Position numbers and translations under genes: made by a program. Shown here in pieces: positions 10,941-21,309 of a DNA stretch of 64,000 bases (its first letter is position 1; the number at the start of each line of letters is the position of its first letter). The DNA lies in the NCBI GenBank assembly GCA_030533445.1, contig CM060080.1:4468052-4532051 (forward strand). Reading direction: 5' to 3'. A model generated the notes under the pieces. That model made no database searches. It was not told the DNA's origin and saw only the letters and a list, made by a program, of their open reading frames with translations. This DNA comes from Cyprinodon diabolis (Eukaryota > Chordata > Actinopteri > Cyprinodontiformes > Cyprinodontidae).

Positions 10941-11594
10941 TGTCACATGCTTGTCAGGAGGCCAAGCAGTCTTGGAGGTGGGACCCAAACTGGTTGAAAG
11001 AAGAACATGCTTTGTAGAGTTTTCAGCAGACAAAATTTTAATTTCTTCTTGTGCAGGACATCAACCAAACCACACCAACCAAGAACAATGGCAGACATGT
11101 TTCTTAAATAGAGGAACTAAATTGGAAGAAACCATTTTTTAAAAGACTGTTCAGCTTCACAATAAGATGAAAAGGAAATTTTGGTTTAAACAAACAACTA
11201 CTTAAGAAATACTTTTACCAATAAATACAGAAACAAATATATTAATTCAATCCAAACAAATACTCAAACTCAATAAAGAAAATACCATACATCAGATCAA
11301 CCTCCCCCCTCTTCAATTATCTAATGGTACAGTCCTGTACACACCTGCTTGGAGAGTGAAAAAGCAGAAGTGAGTATTTCAAAATATTTTAAATCTTTAA
11401 TGTCCCTTTTATAAATAAACAAAAAATATATATATTTTAAAGTGAAATCAATTTACCTTTTTACAAAAATAAAAACAAGATGTGGCCGACCAAAGAACCA
11501 AAACCCAAACAAATATAAACCAATGTAGAAAACCAGAGCCTGTGTTTAGCTGCTACTATGGCCAATATACAATTAACAATGGCTCATTGTTACA
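10941..11594 (-). repeat. 5' LTR of the Gmr1-like element
   Basis: 654 bp with TG...CA ends, followed by GTCCT at 11595-11599. It contains 28 bases near 11400 (around 'gtcccttttataaataaac') that the other LTR lacks. As the element reads leftwards, this LTR would hold the promoter and start of the element's RNA. Confidence 0.95.
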
Positions 11595-11599
11595 GTCCT

Positions 11600-13384
11600 G
11601 CTGTATGTGGACACAGTAAGCTTGAACAAGCTATGAGAACAACACTTTTTAACAAAGCGTGCACGAGGAAAAAAGGGCTTGCGCATGCTCTTGCACGTGC
11701 TTTGTTTTAAAAATGGGCGGGTCTTTTAAAAAATCCTCCACAATACCTTTAATTAAAGAAATGTTTTTAAGCGTAACTTAAAACAGCTGTTTTCATGGAT
11801 TTTGTTTTTTCATATCATTCCCTTATTTATATAGTAACATTCTTTTTTTAATGTAATATGATTTTTTTTTAAATACATTTTGTATTTAAAATGTTTTTGA
11901 TAGTTTTTTTAAATGTATTTTTAACATACAATAGTATGTATTTCTATTTAAAAAGAAAGATATATTTTTTTGAGAAAATGACGAAGTTACCCTCAAAACC
12001 AAAAAAAGTTTTTCTTTTTGGATTCTGTTTTTGTCCAATTTCATTTCACCAATAGTTTTTATTTCAATTTACAATAATGGATGAACATTTACTCTACACT
12101 AATCATTTTGATGTGACCAAAATTTAGAATTGGGTGTAAATCAATTGAACCTGGAGGGACTCACACAGAGAAAGAGGCAGCTAGAAAGATTTTTTTTAGA
12201 AAGAAAGAAATAGATTCTTTGGCGACCGGACCCCGGCCGAAGACATGATGCTGTGAGTTTAATGAGCTTGGATGGATAACTTAGGAAGAGGGTTGGAGTA
12301 GTCTTCCTCCCGGGGCCTACGTCAGCTGATGTGCTGAAGGCGTGAGCAGAACCTTTGTCATGAATGACAATTAGCTTCAAAGTGGGTGCGGTACATCATC
12401 GATTGGTTGAAGCTTGAGCCACGCATGTCAACAAGTGATCCAGATGAGGCTGATAAAGAGTCCTCCATATTGAAATTTAGCTTAAGCTAAAAAAAATGCA
12501 ATTACTCTAAATTTGTTTTAATTATCTAAGTAGTTTTTTGCAATCATGTAACATTCCTATATTTTCATTTAAAAAAAGGTAACATATACTCATCCTTACT
12601 GTTTCAATATAGAGTATGTGTAAGCATCAATCTAATCATTGTTTTTTAACTGAATGGAGTATTGCTGATACCCAGCAAATACGTCTTAGTGCCATTTCTA
12701 GAAAGTACTTCTGGTACAGTGTTTATGTGCTTTCTGTGTTTACTTTCTATCCTCTAAATCCCACAGCATCTCACAGCAATGGCTTTAAATACTGAGCCTG
12801 GGGTTTATTTCTGTTGGTACGGGGTTTCTTTCCACTGTTGCCTCATACTTGCCTCAGGGAAGAATAACTGCAAAGTCAGTAGACACGTTTACCGTAACAT
12901 CTTTTTCTGCAGAATTATTGCTTGAGGACAGCTCGACAGAAAATAACACATTTCGGATGAACTGGTTAAATTAAAAAAAAATTCTGCTCAGTGGAGGTGG
13001 TTTGGACTTTAAAAAAAAAGGAAAAAAATTAGATGACATTTGGTAAATAAAGTCTGATGTAGCAAATATTTACCCGACATGACTGACATCCAATTAGAAT
13101 CGTGCATCTAATTCACATTTCCTTCCATTCAACATTTTTGAAGTCTGGCCAAAATTCACACAGTATTTGGATGGAAACACAGCTAATGAGTGAATTCAGA
13201 ACTATCAGCTGTATCTCAGCGTGATGTGTTAGAATGAAGGGCATGGATTTATTGGGTATTTATTACCATGATAATGTATTTTGGTACATGAAAAATATAT
13301 ATGCCCCCCCTGTAAAATGAGATATATCATCAGATGACAACACTGCGTCACACCAGACTTACTTTGTTCTCATGCATTTCTCTC
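11600..13384. other. No gene seen
   Basis: Mostly AT-rich, with a more GC-balanced patch at 12190-12440 whose minus-strand frame (12141-12380, 79 codons) has no domain that I recognise. Short A and T homopolymers are frequent. No terminal repeats or target duplications found. Confidence 0.4.
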
Positions 13385-13579
13385 TCAGTAGTTATTGCTC
13401 AGCCTATAGGCGTGCTCGGGGTCATTGTCTTGCTCCATGACACAGTTGGAACATATCAAACCAGTTCCTGGAGTTATAGCATGAAATGAGATGGAGTGAC
13501 ATCCATGCAGGCTGAGCATGGCTGGGATTTTTTTAAAGGTCACTGACTTTGCCTGCAGCAAAGCACAGTGAGTCATCAC
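13385..13579 (-). pseudogene. Possible Tc1-like transposase fragment
   Basis: The 64-codon minus-strand frame ends CVMEQDNDPEHAYRLSNNY. 'QDNDP.H' followed by a short basic/aromatic stretch is the block around the second catalytic aspartate of Tc1-like DDE transposases. The preceding HAITPGTGLICSN fits the segment usually found just before it. The first acid and the final glutamate are absent and no terminal repeats are visible, so this is at most a scrap. Chance similarity is possible because the match is short. Confidence 0.5.
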
Positions 13580-14159
13580 TGATCGTCAGCCATTGTTCAT
13601 GGCTGTTGCTTCAGAGGGAGGAGGAAGGCTATCATCGATTTGTCAGAGAACATAAACACAACGTTTAAACCAGTAATCTTAACTCTGAGTTGCCTACCAG
13701 AATGAGCCTTCTTTAGCTTTAACGGGGTAAATGTTACCATGTTTAGGATATTAAAACCAAGTTCTAACTTTGGTCTTTGGATAAACCTATGGACTTTAGT
13801 CACTGTTAACTTGATTTTTTCCTGATTTTTAAAAGACGCCAAACGCAACAGTGCCTTTCAAGTGCACTGACCTCCTGAGCTTTCCTCTTTCTTGTATTCT
13901 TCTTGTCATGTCCCGAACCATCAGCTTTGTGTCTGAATGACATTTCTACTAGTAGAAATATATTTTTTTTCCAAAATGTTATATCCATTTTTGATATCTG
14001 AAATCATTATTTATGACTAGTGGTAATTTCATTACAGATCTGATATTAGAGTTCATCCTCATCAGGATTCAGTTTTAGACATCCAGTGTATTTTATTTTA
14101 GATACAGATACAATAAATTGGCAGCAAAAAGAGGTTTTGAATTAATAAAGGTTATTTAG
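13580..14159. other. No gene seen
   Basis: I see only AT-rich sequence without motifs. The minus-strand frames at 13597-13848 and 13806-13988 overlap in different phases and have no family resemblance. Confidence 0.4.
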
Positions 14160-14649
14160 TTTGTTGATATTTGTTTTGATAAAAATACAATTAACTACAA
14201 TTAACACCTGGGTCTGTTTATTTATTTAATTAAAATTTTCAGTTGAGTCTCACCACTAGTTTTAACCAATAGGAAAAGGCATAATAGCCACCCCTTTAAC
14301 CCATAGAGCAGGCTGTTTTAGGCCATATATTATAGAATTAAATAGGTTTTAACAAAATAGCAAAAGTTTGCATGATAAAATGATAAAATATTTCCATTGT
14401 TAAAAAAAAACATATGATTTGTGTTGTAATCTAAATGTTCAGTCTATATTCAGGGAGCAAGCAGAAGGGCTGTGGATTCCAATCACCAGCTCATTTCTTG
14501 GTCGATCTCAGGAAGTTAGTATGAAAACCATACTTATTGTCCTCAAATATACTATCGAACTTTCTAAACTAGGAAGCTTTCCCAAGGTTTTTGAGAATCA
14601 CCAATATGTTTTTATGCTTAATGTGAGAAAGCCCTTTGTGTTGTTTTGG

Positions 14650-14893
14650 GGGCGACAGTGACGTCGGATGTAGGAGTTTGCCCTGAAATCAAAGGATTGA
14701 CGGTTCAAGCTCCAACTTTTAGTGTCGTTGTGTCCTTGGGCAAGACACTTCACCTGCATTGTCTACTGATGGTGGTCAGAGGGCCTCGTGGCTACAATGT
14801 AGCTTACCACCATCAGTGTGTGTGTGTGTGTGCCTGAAGTCTCCTGACTTTAAAAAAAGCGCTATATAAGTACAGGCCATTTAACATTTACCA
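14650..14893 (+). mobile_element. tRNA-like SINE, copy 1
   Basis: The element runs from 'gggcgacagtgacg' to 'gccatttaacatttacca'. It shares order and sequence with copies at 55137-55440 and 59432-59763. Near its start is 'ggttcaagct', resembling the B box of RNA polymerase III promoters. The end has the 'gcgctatataagtac' block. Comparison with arm B of the inverted repeat, which lacks it, places the insertion between TTTTG and GTCAG, with a probable 4-bp duplication TTGG (14646-14649, 14894-14897). A (GT)n tract lies inside. Confidence 0.8.
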
Positions 14894-14916
14894 TTGGTCA
14901 GCAATGTTTGGATGTA

Positions 14917-14959
14917 ATATAAAGTGCCAGAATGACAAACTCATTCTGGCACTTTATAT
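14917..14959. repeat. Perfect hairpin, 18-bp arms
   Basis: Arms 14917-14934 and 14942-14959 (ATATAAAGTGCCAGAATG and its exact complement) enclose a 7-base loop. The other copy of this repeat (arm B) has only the right-hand half of the sequence, so the palindrome arose here by a local inverted duplication. Confidence 0.9.
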
Positions 14960-15279
14960 CAAGCGCTTTGTGAGAGTACTAAGCTGGAGGTGCCAAAGTA
15001 CCCAAAGAAAGAGTTCCAGCCTTTCTGCAGTTTGCCATGCAAAGCAACAGTTAGTTAATGTCATTATTTTTATTTAGTTATTAAAGACAGAACTAAGGCT
15101 TTAGAGACAAAATGCTTCCACTGTGGACTGACCTGGTTTTTCTGAGGTTTTAATGTTTTAAAACAAATCAGTTTTCTGTCATAAACAGAATTAAGTTCAT
15201 GAACTCCAGAGTGAGTCCAGAACACAAAAGTTGTCTTGATCAGGGGTACTACGTCATTGACTTACTTTTGTATGCATGT

Positions 15280-15297
15280 ACACACACACACACACAC

Positions 15298-15355
<58 letters not shown>
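15280..15355. repeat. (CA)n-(TA)n microsatellite
   Basis: About nine CA units are followed by about 28 TA units, with a small interruption 'aaata' near 15307. Frames over it encode only alternating His/Thr and Ile/Tyr and are not genes. Confidence 0.95.
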
Positions 15356-15357
<2 letters not shown>

Positions 15358-15358
<1 letters not shown>

Positions 15359-17632
15359 TTGGATGTCGTCATACATTCGGTATATCACACGCTACGACTG
15401 CGCAGCGCCATTACAGAAGGGGTAAACAGCTGTCTAGTGTAAACTAGTTCAGACTGCACATAAATAGGCCAACTGTAAAAGTTGTCCTGATACCAAACCT
15501 TAAGTCCAAAGTCAAAGTGCATATATGGGTGTAGTAGGCATTGACATGGTATTATTAAAGTCGTAGGGAAGCGGCTGTTCCGACGGTTGCAGTTCCGAAT
15601 TCTCTCGAGCGGTCCACGACTTTACACGAGTGAATAAAGTGAATGTGATTGGTCGATTATTAAGGGGGCGGGATTATTGTGGCGGAAGGTTCACAAGCAA
15701 GTTTGATTGTGGAAGCATCTTGCTAACCAGTTAGCAACTTAGTGCTAGCATGTTTCCAATGGGAAATTCCATTGGGACCAAGTAGCATTAAATTGGTGAC
15801 TTAGAAATGACACTGTCAAGGAACAGACAGGACAGAGGAAACATGCAAGAGGAGGAGAGTTTTGTATCGGAGGTCATGCTATGACTGAAAACACTTGATT
15901 GACAGATGACCATTAATATGTAATTGGACGAATTTAGGTGTACAAGCTGACGTATAACTAACTGGCCTGCATAAAATAATGGAAAAAACCCCACAGATTT
16001 TAAGACAGGATTTTCTTTTAAAGATAAAGAGTACATTTATATACATGTTTAAGCCAGAATGATTTGACATTGAAATATTACTTCCCTACGACTACGAAGA
16101 ATGTAGGTTCGACAAGGAAGAATCCTAATTTTGTGATCTAAAAATGGAAGAACGGAAAGAAAAGGGTTCTAATAAATGTCAAAATGGTCTGCCATAAAAC
16201 CACCACTATGTTTTACTGGGGAAATTATGCATTAGCATTTTTTGCACCACATCTAATCTTTGAATATAGGCCAGAACACTCTGGAGTTTTTTTTTTGCGA
16301 AACTGCAACTGGATTTCAACATTGGATTTTCTCTTGGGACAAACCAAAGCAAGGCAGGTTTATGTAGGTATTTAGCAAATTTCAATAGCAAGACCATTCA
16401 AAGTGCTCTAAATGAAAAAAAGAGGGAGACACATAACAGGAAAAGTAATGAAAATGTATTATTAAAATGATGTTTGTATAAAACATAAAATAATGATAAA
16501 ATAATTTAGGAAAAATGAAGGCAGAGGCACACATTGTTTACATGCTACAGTAAAACGAAACAAATAAGTATTTCAATATGTCTTCCCTCCTCACTAGAGG
16601 AAACCCCGCCCCCAGAAGTGGAGGATGTGATCTAATAAAAAGAAATGGAAAAGAATACAATTCAAAAAACTCAAATACATTTTTTTTAATGAAATAAAAT
16701 AAAGAAATAAAGAAAGCTTTTAAATATTAAATCGGAAATAAAAATATAAAAAAAAAAACAATTAAAAGAAAATCTAAAAAGAAGAAATATTTATGTCCAG
16801 ATATCACCTAAAGCTATTGTATTTGAGGAGGAATAGTTAATTAGTCAAGTCGTCGTTAAAGTGCCTCAAAGCATTCAGAAACACTTTCGGCCCTTCCATT
16901 ATGAGGGCCCTTCTGAAAAGATAAATGTCTCTCACCTTTCTGCCTGTTGCTTCCTGGTCTCAGGTGAATATGGGAGGGACACTATAAATCATTTAGATGA
17001 TTGGCTTTTCTAATTAGTGTGAGTTAATTAGCACTGGGGGTCCCTGTATGGATAAACACAGACAAATTAAAGTTGCTGATACATGAAAAGATAAAATCAA
17101 ATATGTTATGTTAATATACAAACAGGGAAACGACACAGAGTCAGTAAAAAACAAATTTTAAGATGTAATATCGTTGGCCAATAAGATTTCTTTTCCAAGC
17201 CTGTTTTCTTTCCTCTCTATCTCCCACTCATTGCCTTACAGGCTGCAGTGTGATGTGTCATTTCATAATCCTCTGCTGACTAAATTACATTAAGAATATC
17301 CTCTCATTAATTAGGAGCTGCTTTTGACAGCACCTGAGATAAAACAGATTAGAAGTGCTGTGAGTGAAATCACAGAGCACAAAGTGCCAACATCAGCAGT
17401 TTGCATGTCTGTGTGTTCCTGAGAGCGTTAGGAAGCAGCCTGGGAGGAAAGAGAAGCCCAGTTAGGATCTGTGTGTGTTTCTGGTCTATAGGTGGTGCTA
17501 CAGCAACAGATACTGACTGTTTCACTACAGGAAGCTCAAACTTAACATGTGTTCTTTAAGAGTTGATTTATTCATAATATAAAGCTAAATTTGCATTTTC
17601 CTGTAACCTTCAGTATGTCCAAGGCAAAAGGA

Positions 17633-17663
<31 letters not shown>

Positions 17664-17900
17664 GAGGCCCTGAAGCAGTTTAGGCTTTTCTTCTCCTGAC
17701 TAATGACATCAGAACAAAAAATTACATTTGCATAACGGCCGGCTGGTCTGAATGAGGATGAATTTTGCATTCTGCTAATAAAAAAAAGCAAAACTCACAG
17801 AGAAGAGGTGCAAAATGGTTACAGCAGTGTACTGACACTGATCATGTATAAAATGATGACTCCTGACTGGTGAATGTTATGCTCTGGTTATAAATGGTGG
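15358..17900. other. No gene; possible MITE and a poly-C run
   Basis: A 12-base inverted pair, GTCGTAGGGAAG at about 15561-15572 and its complement at about 16082-16093, may bound a ~530-bp MITE with a GC-rich left part, but no target duplication is clear. 16440-16800 is strongly A-rich. 16850-17450 is more balanced and could include conserved non-coding sequence. No coding frame is recognisable. Confidence 0.4.
17633..17663. repeat. C21-A10 homopolymer run
   Basis: Twenty-one cytosines (17633-17653) run straight into ten adenines. Runs like this are unstable and error-prone in sequencing, so the length may not be exact. Confidence 0.95.
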
Positions 17901-17948
17901 GTCATAACTAGGGGTGTGCAAAATAATCGTCATGACGATGCATCGGGA

Positions 17949-18484
17949 TAACCTGACTCCGCCAGATGGATTTTCTCCGCATATCCATCTGTAAACCTTC
18001 CGTTGAAGTAATTTTGGGAAGGGGCGAAAATACCGGTTAGCTGATTGGCCTATGTTGGTGATAGACCGGCCGAATAAACCAATCAGATCAACGAAACATA
18101 TGACGTACTAACAGAGCGACGACGAAAACACAACCACAAGCCAGGCTGCTCTTGCCGAAACCAGTCGGGAGAAGAGCAAAACATCTCTGAGAAAAGCCTC
18201 CAGAGCAGTGTTTTGCTCTTCTTTCAGCGAAGAAATACTCTGTAATTCCGATAAAACTTGCTCGATAGCCACGCTAACGCTAGTTTCATCGGCTGAAGCC
18301 GCCATGTTCTTTAGATTGAACTGTCGCGCTTCTCGTTGCGTCATACCTCAACCCCCTGAAAGCCAACGCTGATTGGACGTTCGTTTGGTGAACGGCTCCA
18401 AATTTTCTTTAACAGAGAGTCTCCAGACTGATCTGCGAGTGAAATCTTTAAAGCTTGCGAGATCAGGATGGTCTCCCGAGGCTA
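17949..18484 (-). mobile_element. Helicase-fragment element, copy 1 (9-bp duplication)
   Basis: It reads TAACCTGACTCC...CGAGGCTA on the plus strand, with the 9-bp duplication GCATCGGGA at 17940-17948 and 18485-18493. It sits inside the hAT element, so it is younger than that. It matches copies at 23821-24361 and 36071-36592. The ends are short inverted repeats (TAGCCT / TAACCT). It contains an open frame similar to the start of a RecQ-like helicase (next entry). Its family name is unknown to me. Confidence 0.88.
18108..18344 (-). pseudogene. RecQ-like helicase N-terminal frame, degraded (copy 1)
   Basis: The 78-codon frame shares MTQREARQFNLKNMAASADE and the block EEQNTALEAFL with copies 2 and 3. 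A deletion follows EAFLR, so the GKD and Walker A region is lost and the tail (RAAWLVVVFSSSLC) is unrelated. In RecQ helicases the homologous stretch is the Q-motif and ATP-binding loop of a DNA-unwinding enzyme. Here only the lead-in is left, so it cannot encode a helicase. Two in-frame ATGs exist; the second, preceded by 'gaac' and followed by G, has the better start context. Confidence 0.7.
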
Positions 18485-19289
18485 GCATCGGGATTCAAAT
18501 TTTTGTGATCTACTGCATCGATTCTTGACGCCAAGTATCGATTCTTAATTAAAAAAAATGAACAAATAAAATACATGAATGGTTGGCGCACATCAGCTAA
18601 ACCAAGTGTAATACAACTTCCAGTCCAGCAGGTGTCGCTGCGGATGTGTTGACGCCCGCTGCTTTGTGTCTCAAGCATTGCTGGCCGCGGGGTACTGTGA
18701 CGAGTCATTTGTAAACAAAACACGGAGGACACTGAGAAACTTTGCCCACTCCATCACATTTCAAGTAATATGCTTGGATGCATTTAGGCTTTAAAAACAA
18801 AGAAGGTAAAAACGAAATTGATATGACGCACGTAATTTGCAAAAGGGGAAATGTCATACATTTGAATGTTTTCATTTCATTGGTTTAAAGGAGCACTGAG
18901 ACCATGTAAACGACACTGATTATCCTTATTTTATTATTTTAAGTTTTATGAATCCTAAGATCTTTTTGTCAGTGTGTCCACACCAGTAAGTAATATTTGT
19001 GTCCAGTATTTGTTTTCATGGCAACACCTCCAAAAGTCATTTCAATAATTCAGTTGCTTTCAGTTATGTATCAATTGAAGACACTATGCAGATCATACAC
19101 AGCCAGTCAGCGACTGGTAATGGCTGTATCTTTTTCTTACAGTGTTCAGTGAAAATATCGCAACGTATCGCGATGCATCGCAACATTTAAAATATCGTGA
19201 TGTATCGTGATAGAATCGCATCGTGGCATGTGAATCGTGATTTGAATCGAATCATGACTTCTTTGCCAATACCCACCCCTAGTCATAAC

Positions 19290-20202
19290 CTCTTCAACAA
19301 GCTGAAGTCTCATTGTATTTTTTGGGTTAACAAACACATGATAATCCCAGTTATACCGCTCTAGTTTCAATAATTTCAGACCCACCCAAACGAGTCAGCT
19401 AATCACATTGCAGTATTATGATTTAAGACGGGATATGAAGCATTGAGGAAGCCAGAGCTGCATTGTAAACAGCCAAACCAAAATAAACATGTTGGCGTAG
19501 TAGGAGGTACACGTAGCTACTGCTACTGTTTTATCAAACAGGTAAAGCAAAAGCAGAAGTTCTTGTGGCTTCTAATGGCCTCGGCAGCTATTTCCTTTTT
19601 TCCTGCATTTGGCTAAAACCAAAATTTTCAAAGTGATGCTTCACTCATGGCTGGAACCAGTGTTCACCTGTCAAGGGTGAAAAAAACCCTGAAAAATATT
19701 TAATGGGTGGAACATTAGCTAAACAAATACTAAACACAGGGGGAACTGACTGATCTGGTGGCCAACCAGAAAGGCAACAGCTGCATATAGTAAGACCGAT
19801 TGCAAATAAGCAAAACCATAAAGAGAGCTAGACTAAAACTGGAAAAATCTAACAAAGTAAACCAGACATTAAAGAACTAGGATAAATTAGAGAAAAGAGA
19901 CTAAAGAAAAAAAATTAAAGAGCAAAAGAAAACACCTAACTAATTTGTAGCAAAAAAATAAGTAATATAGCAAGACCTAAACAGGCCTAACAAAATGATT
20001 AACAAGCTTGAGAAAAGACAAAATTGTGAATTCTTTAAAGTAGAACTTGAACCCTAAAAAAATCAAAACAGTGAAGACCTTAAAAAGTAAACAACGATCT
20101 AAACCTGAAGCTCACAAGCAAATTAGAAGACATTAGATAGCATTGCGGTGACATCACACATCCAAATGCACGACAATCTTCACCATCTTAGGATGTTTTA
20201 AA
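19290..20202. other. No gene seen
   Basis: Sequence after the hAT element up to the second inverted-repeat arm. It is A-rich (19790-20110 particularly) and has no terminal repeats or family motifs that I recognise. Confidence 0.4.
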
Positions 20203-21180
20203 ACATTAAAATCTCAGAAAAAACAGGTCAGTCCACAGGAGAAGCATTTTGTCTCTAAAGCTTTAGTTCTATCTTTAATAACTAAATAAAAATAATGACA
20301 GTAACTAACTGTTGCTTTGCATGGCAAACTGCAGAAAGGCTCTTTCTTTGGGTACTTCAGCACCCCCAGCTTAGTACTCTCACAAAGCGCTTGATCTAAA
20401 GTGGCAGAATGAGTTTGTCTCCCTCTGAGTGATGAAGTGCCTTTTCCCACCTGATTCTTTATCACTTTGTCACATGTTTGATTCATGGATTCATGCGTCT
20501 CTCCTGTCTCCTAAGAAGTACTTAAGACAAAGGATTTTATTTACATCTGGGAAGATTTATTTAATAGACTTTTCTTGCTTTGTATGGATAGACGGACAAA
20601 TGGATTAAGTTCAACAACAAGTGATTGAAAAGTAAAGAAAAACTGGAAAATTACATCCATTGTTAAGTTTTAAGTTTAAAATCATTGCTGACCAAAACAA
20701 CACAAAGACACATTTAGCATAAAAAAACATATTGGTGATTTAAAAAAAATCTTGGGAAAGCTTCCTAGTAAACAATGTTTGACAGTATATTTGAAGACAA
20801 AAAGCATGGTTTTCATACTAACTTCCTGAGATCTACTAAGAAATCAGCTGGTGATTGGAATCCACAGACCTTCTGCTTGCAGCCTAAACGTGGACTGTGT
20901 GTTAAGATTATAACACAAATCAGATGATTTTTTTAACAGTTGAAATATTTTAGCATGCAAACTTTTACGGTTTTGTTAAAACGTATTTAATGCTACAATA
21001 TGTGGCCTAAAACAGCCTTACTTCTGCCCTGTATGGGTTAAAGGGTGGCTACTACGGTATGCATTTACCTATTGGTTAGAACTAGTGAGACTCAACTGAA
21101 AATTTTAATTGAAATAAATAAATTTATTAATTAATTGCAATTAATTGTATTTTGATCAAAACAAATATCGACAAAATACA
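20203..21180 (-). repeat. Large inverted repeat, arm B
   Basis: Reverse-complement partner of 14160-15166. It lacks the SINE, so it preserves the empty site ('ttgttttggtcagcaatg' when read on the minus strand). It also lacks the left half of the 14917 hairpin. A 90-codon minus-strand frame, 20214-20486, spans the inner part (CFSCGLTC at its end), but arm A does not keep this frame intact and I recognise no domain in it. Confidence 0.8.
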
Positions 21181-21309
21181 TAACTTCTTTTTGTTTCAAA
21201 TTTATTTAATAGACACAATTTTTAGCATAGCATCACACATATTTATTGTTTTGTAATCCATTATTTATGTCACTAAAACCATTAGATTAGCACTGTAATT
21301 ATGCAGTAA

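Larger units (their letters stand above)
5694..11594 (-). mobile_element. Gmr1-like Ty3/gypsy LTR retrotransposon, full length, ORFs broken
   Basis: The element is bounded by two LTRs that start TGTCACATGC and end TTGTTACA, flanked by the 5-bp duplication GTCCT at 5689-5693 and 11595-11599. Coding is on the minus strand, so 10941-11594 is the 5' LTR. Order along the minus strand: primer-binding site, Gag with zinc knuckle, protease, integrase, reverse transcriptase, RNase H, polypurine tract, 3' LTR. Placing integrase before reverse transcriptase is the Ty1/copia order, but the RT (motif YLDD) and the GPY/F module of the integrase are Ty3/gypsy-like. This combination defines the Gmr1 group of deuterostomes. 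The LTRs differ by about two substitutions and one 28-bp indel, so insertion is recent, yet the coding region has at least two internal stops and four frameshifts. Confidence 0.93.
14160..15166 (+). repeat. Large inverted repeat, arm A
   Basis: This segment matches the reverse complement of 20203-21180 over nearly its whole length. Matching blocks include 'attttcagttgagtctcac', 'gattccaatcaccagct', 'ctcaggaagttagtatg', 'aggaagctttcccaag', 'gtgttgttttg' and 'cagtttgccatgcaaagca'. I estimate identity in the high 80s to 90 percent. Arm A is interrupted by a SINE at 14650-14893 and by a local hairpin at 14917-14959. It may be one of two copies of an unnamed dispersed repeat, or one end of a ~7-kb foldback-like element. 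Confidence 0.8.
17909..19281. mobile_element. hAT-type non-autonomous transposon with nested insertion
   Basis: The ends are TAGGGGTGTGCAAAAT and ...CAATACCCACCCCTA. The 8-bp duplication GTCATAAC flanks it at 17901-17908 and 19282-19289. These short inverted TAGGGGTG ends and the 8-bp duplication mark a hAT element. Many 'atcg' motifs (repeats such as 'atcgtgat') crowd both subterminal regions, as in the fish family I associate with these ends; they may be transposase-binding sites. There is no transposase frame. A 536-bp element of another family has inserted at 17949-18484. Confidence 0.9.

Noticed and set aside
15561..16093. MITE bounded by GTCGTAGGGAAG inverses
   Set aside because: The inverted pair is only 12 bases and no target duplication was found, so it is not listed as an element.
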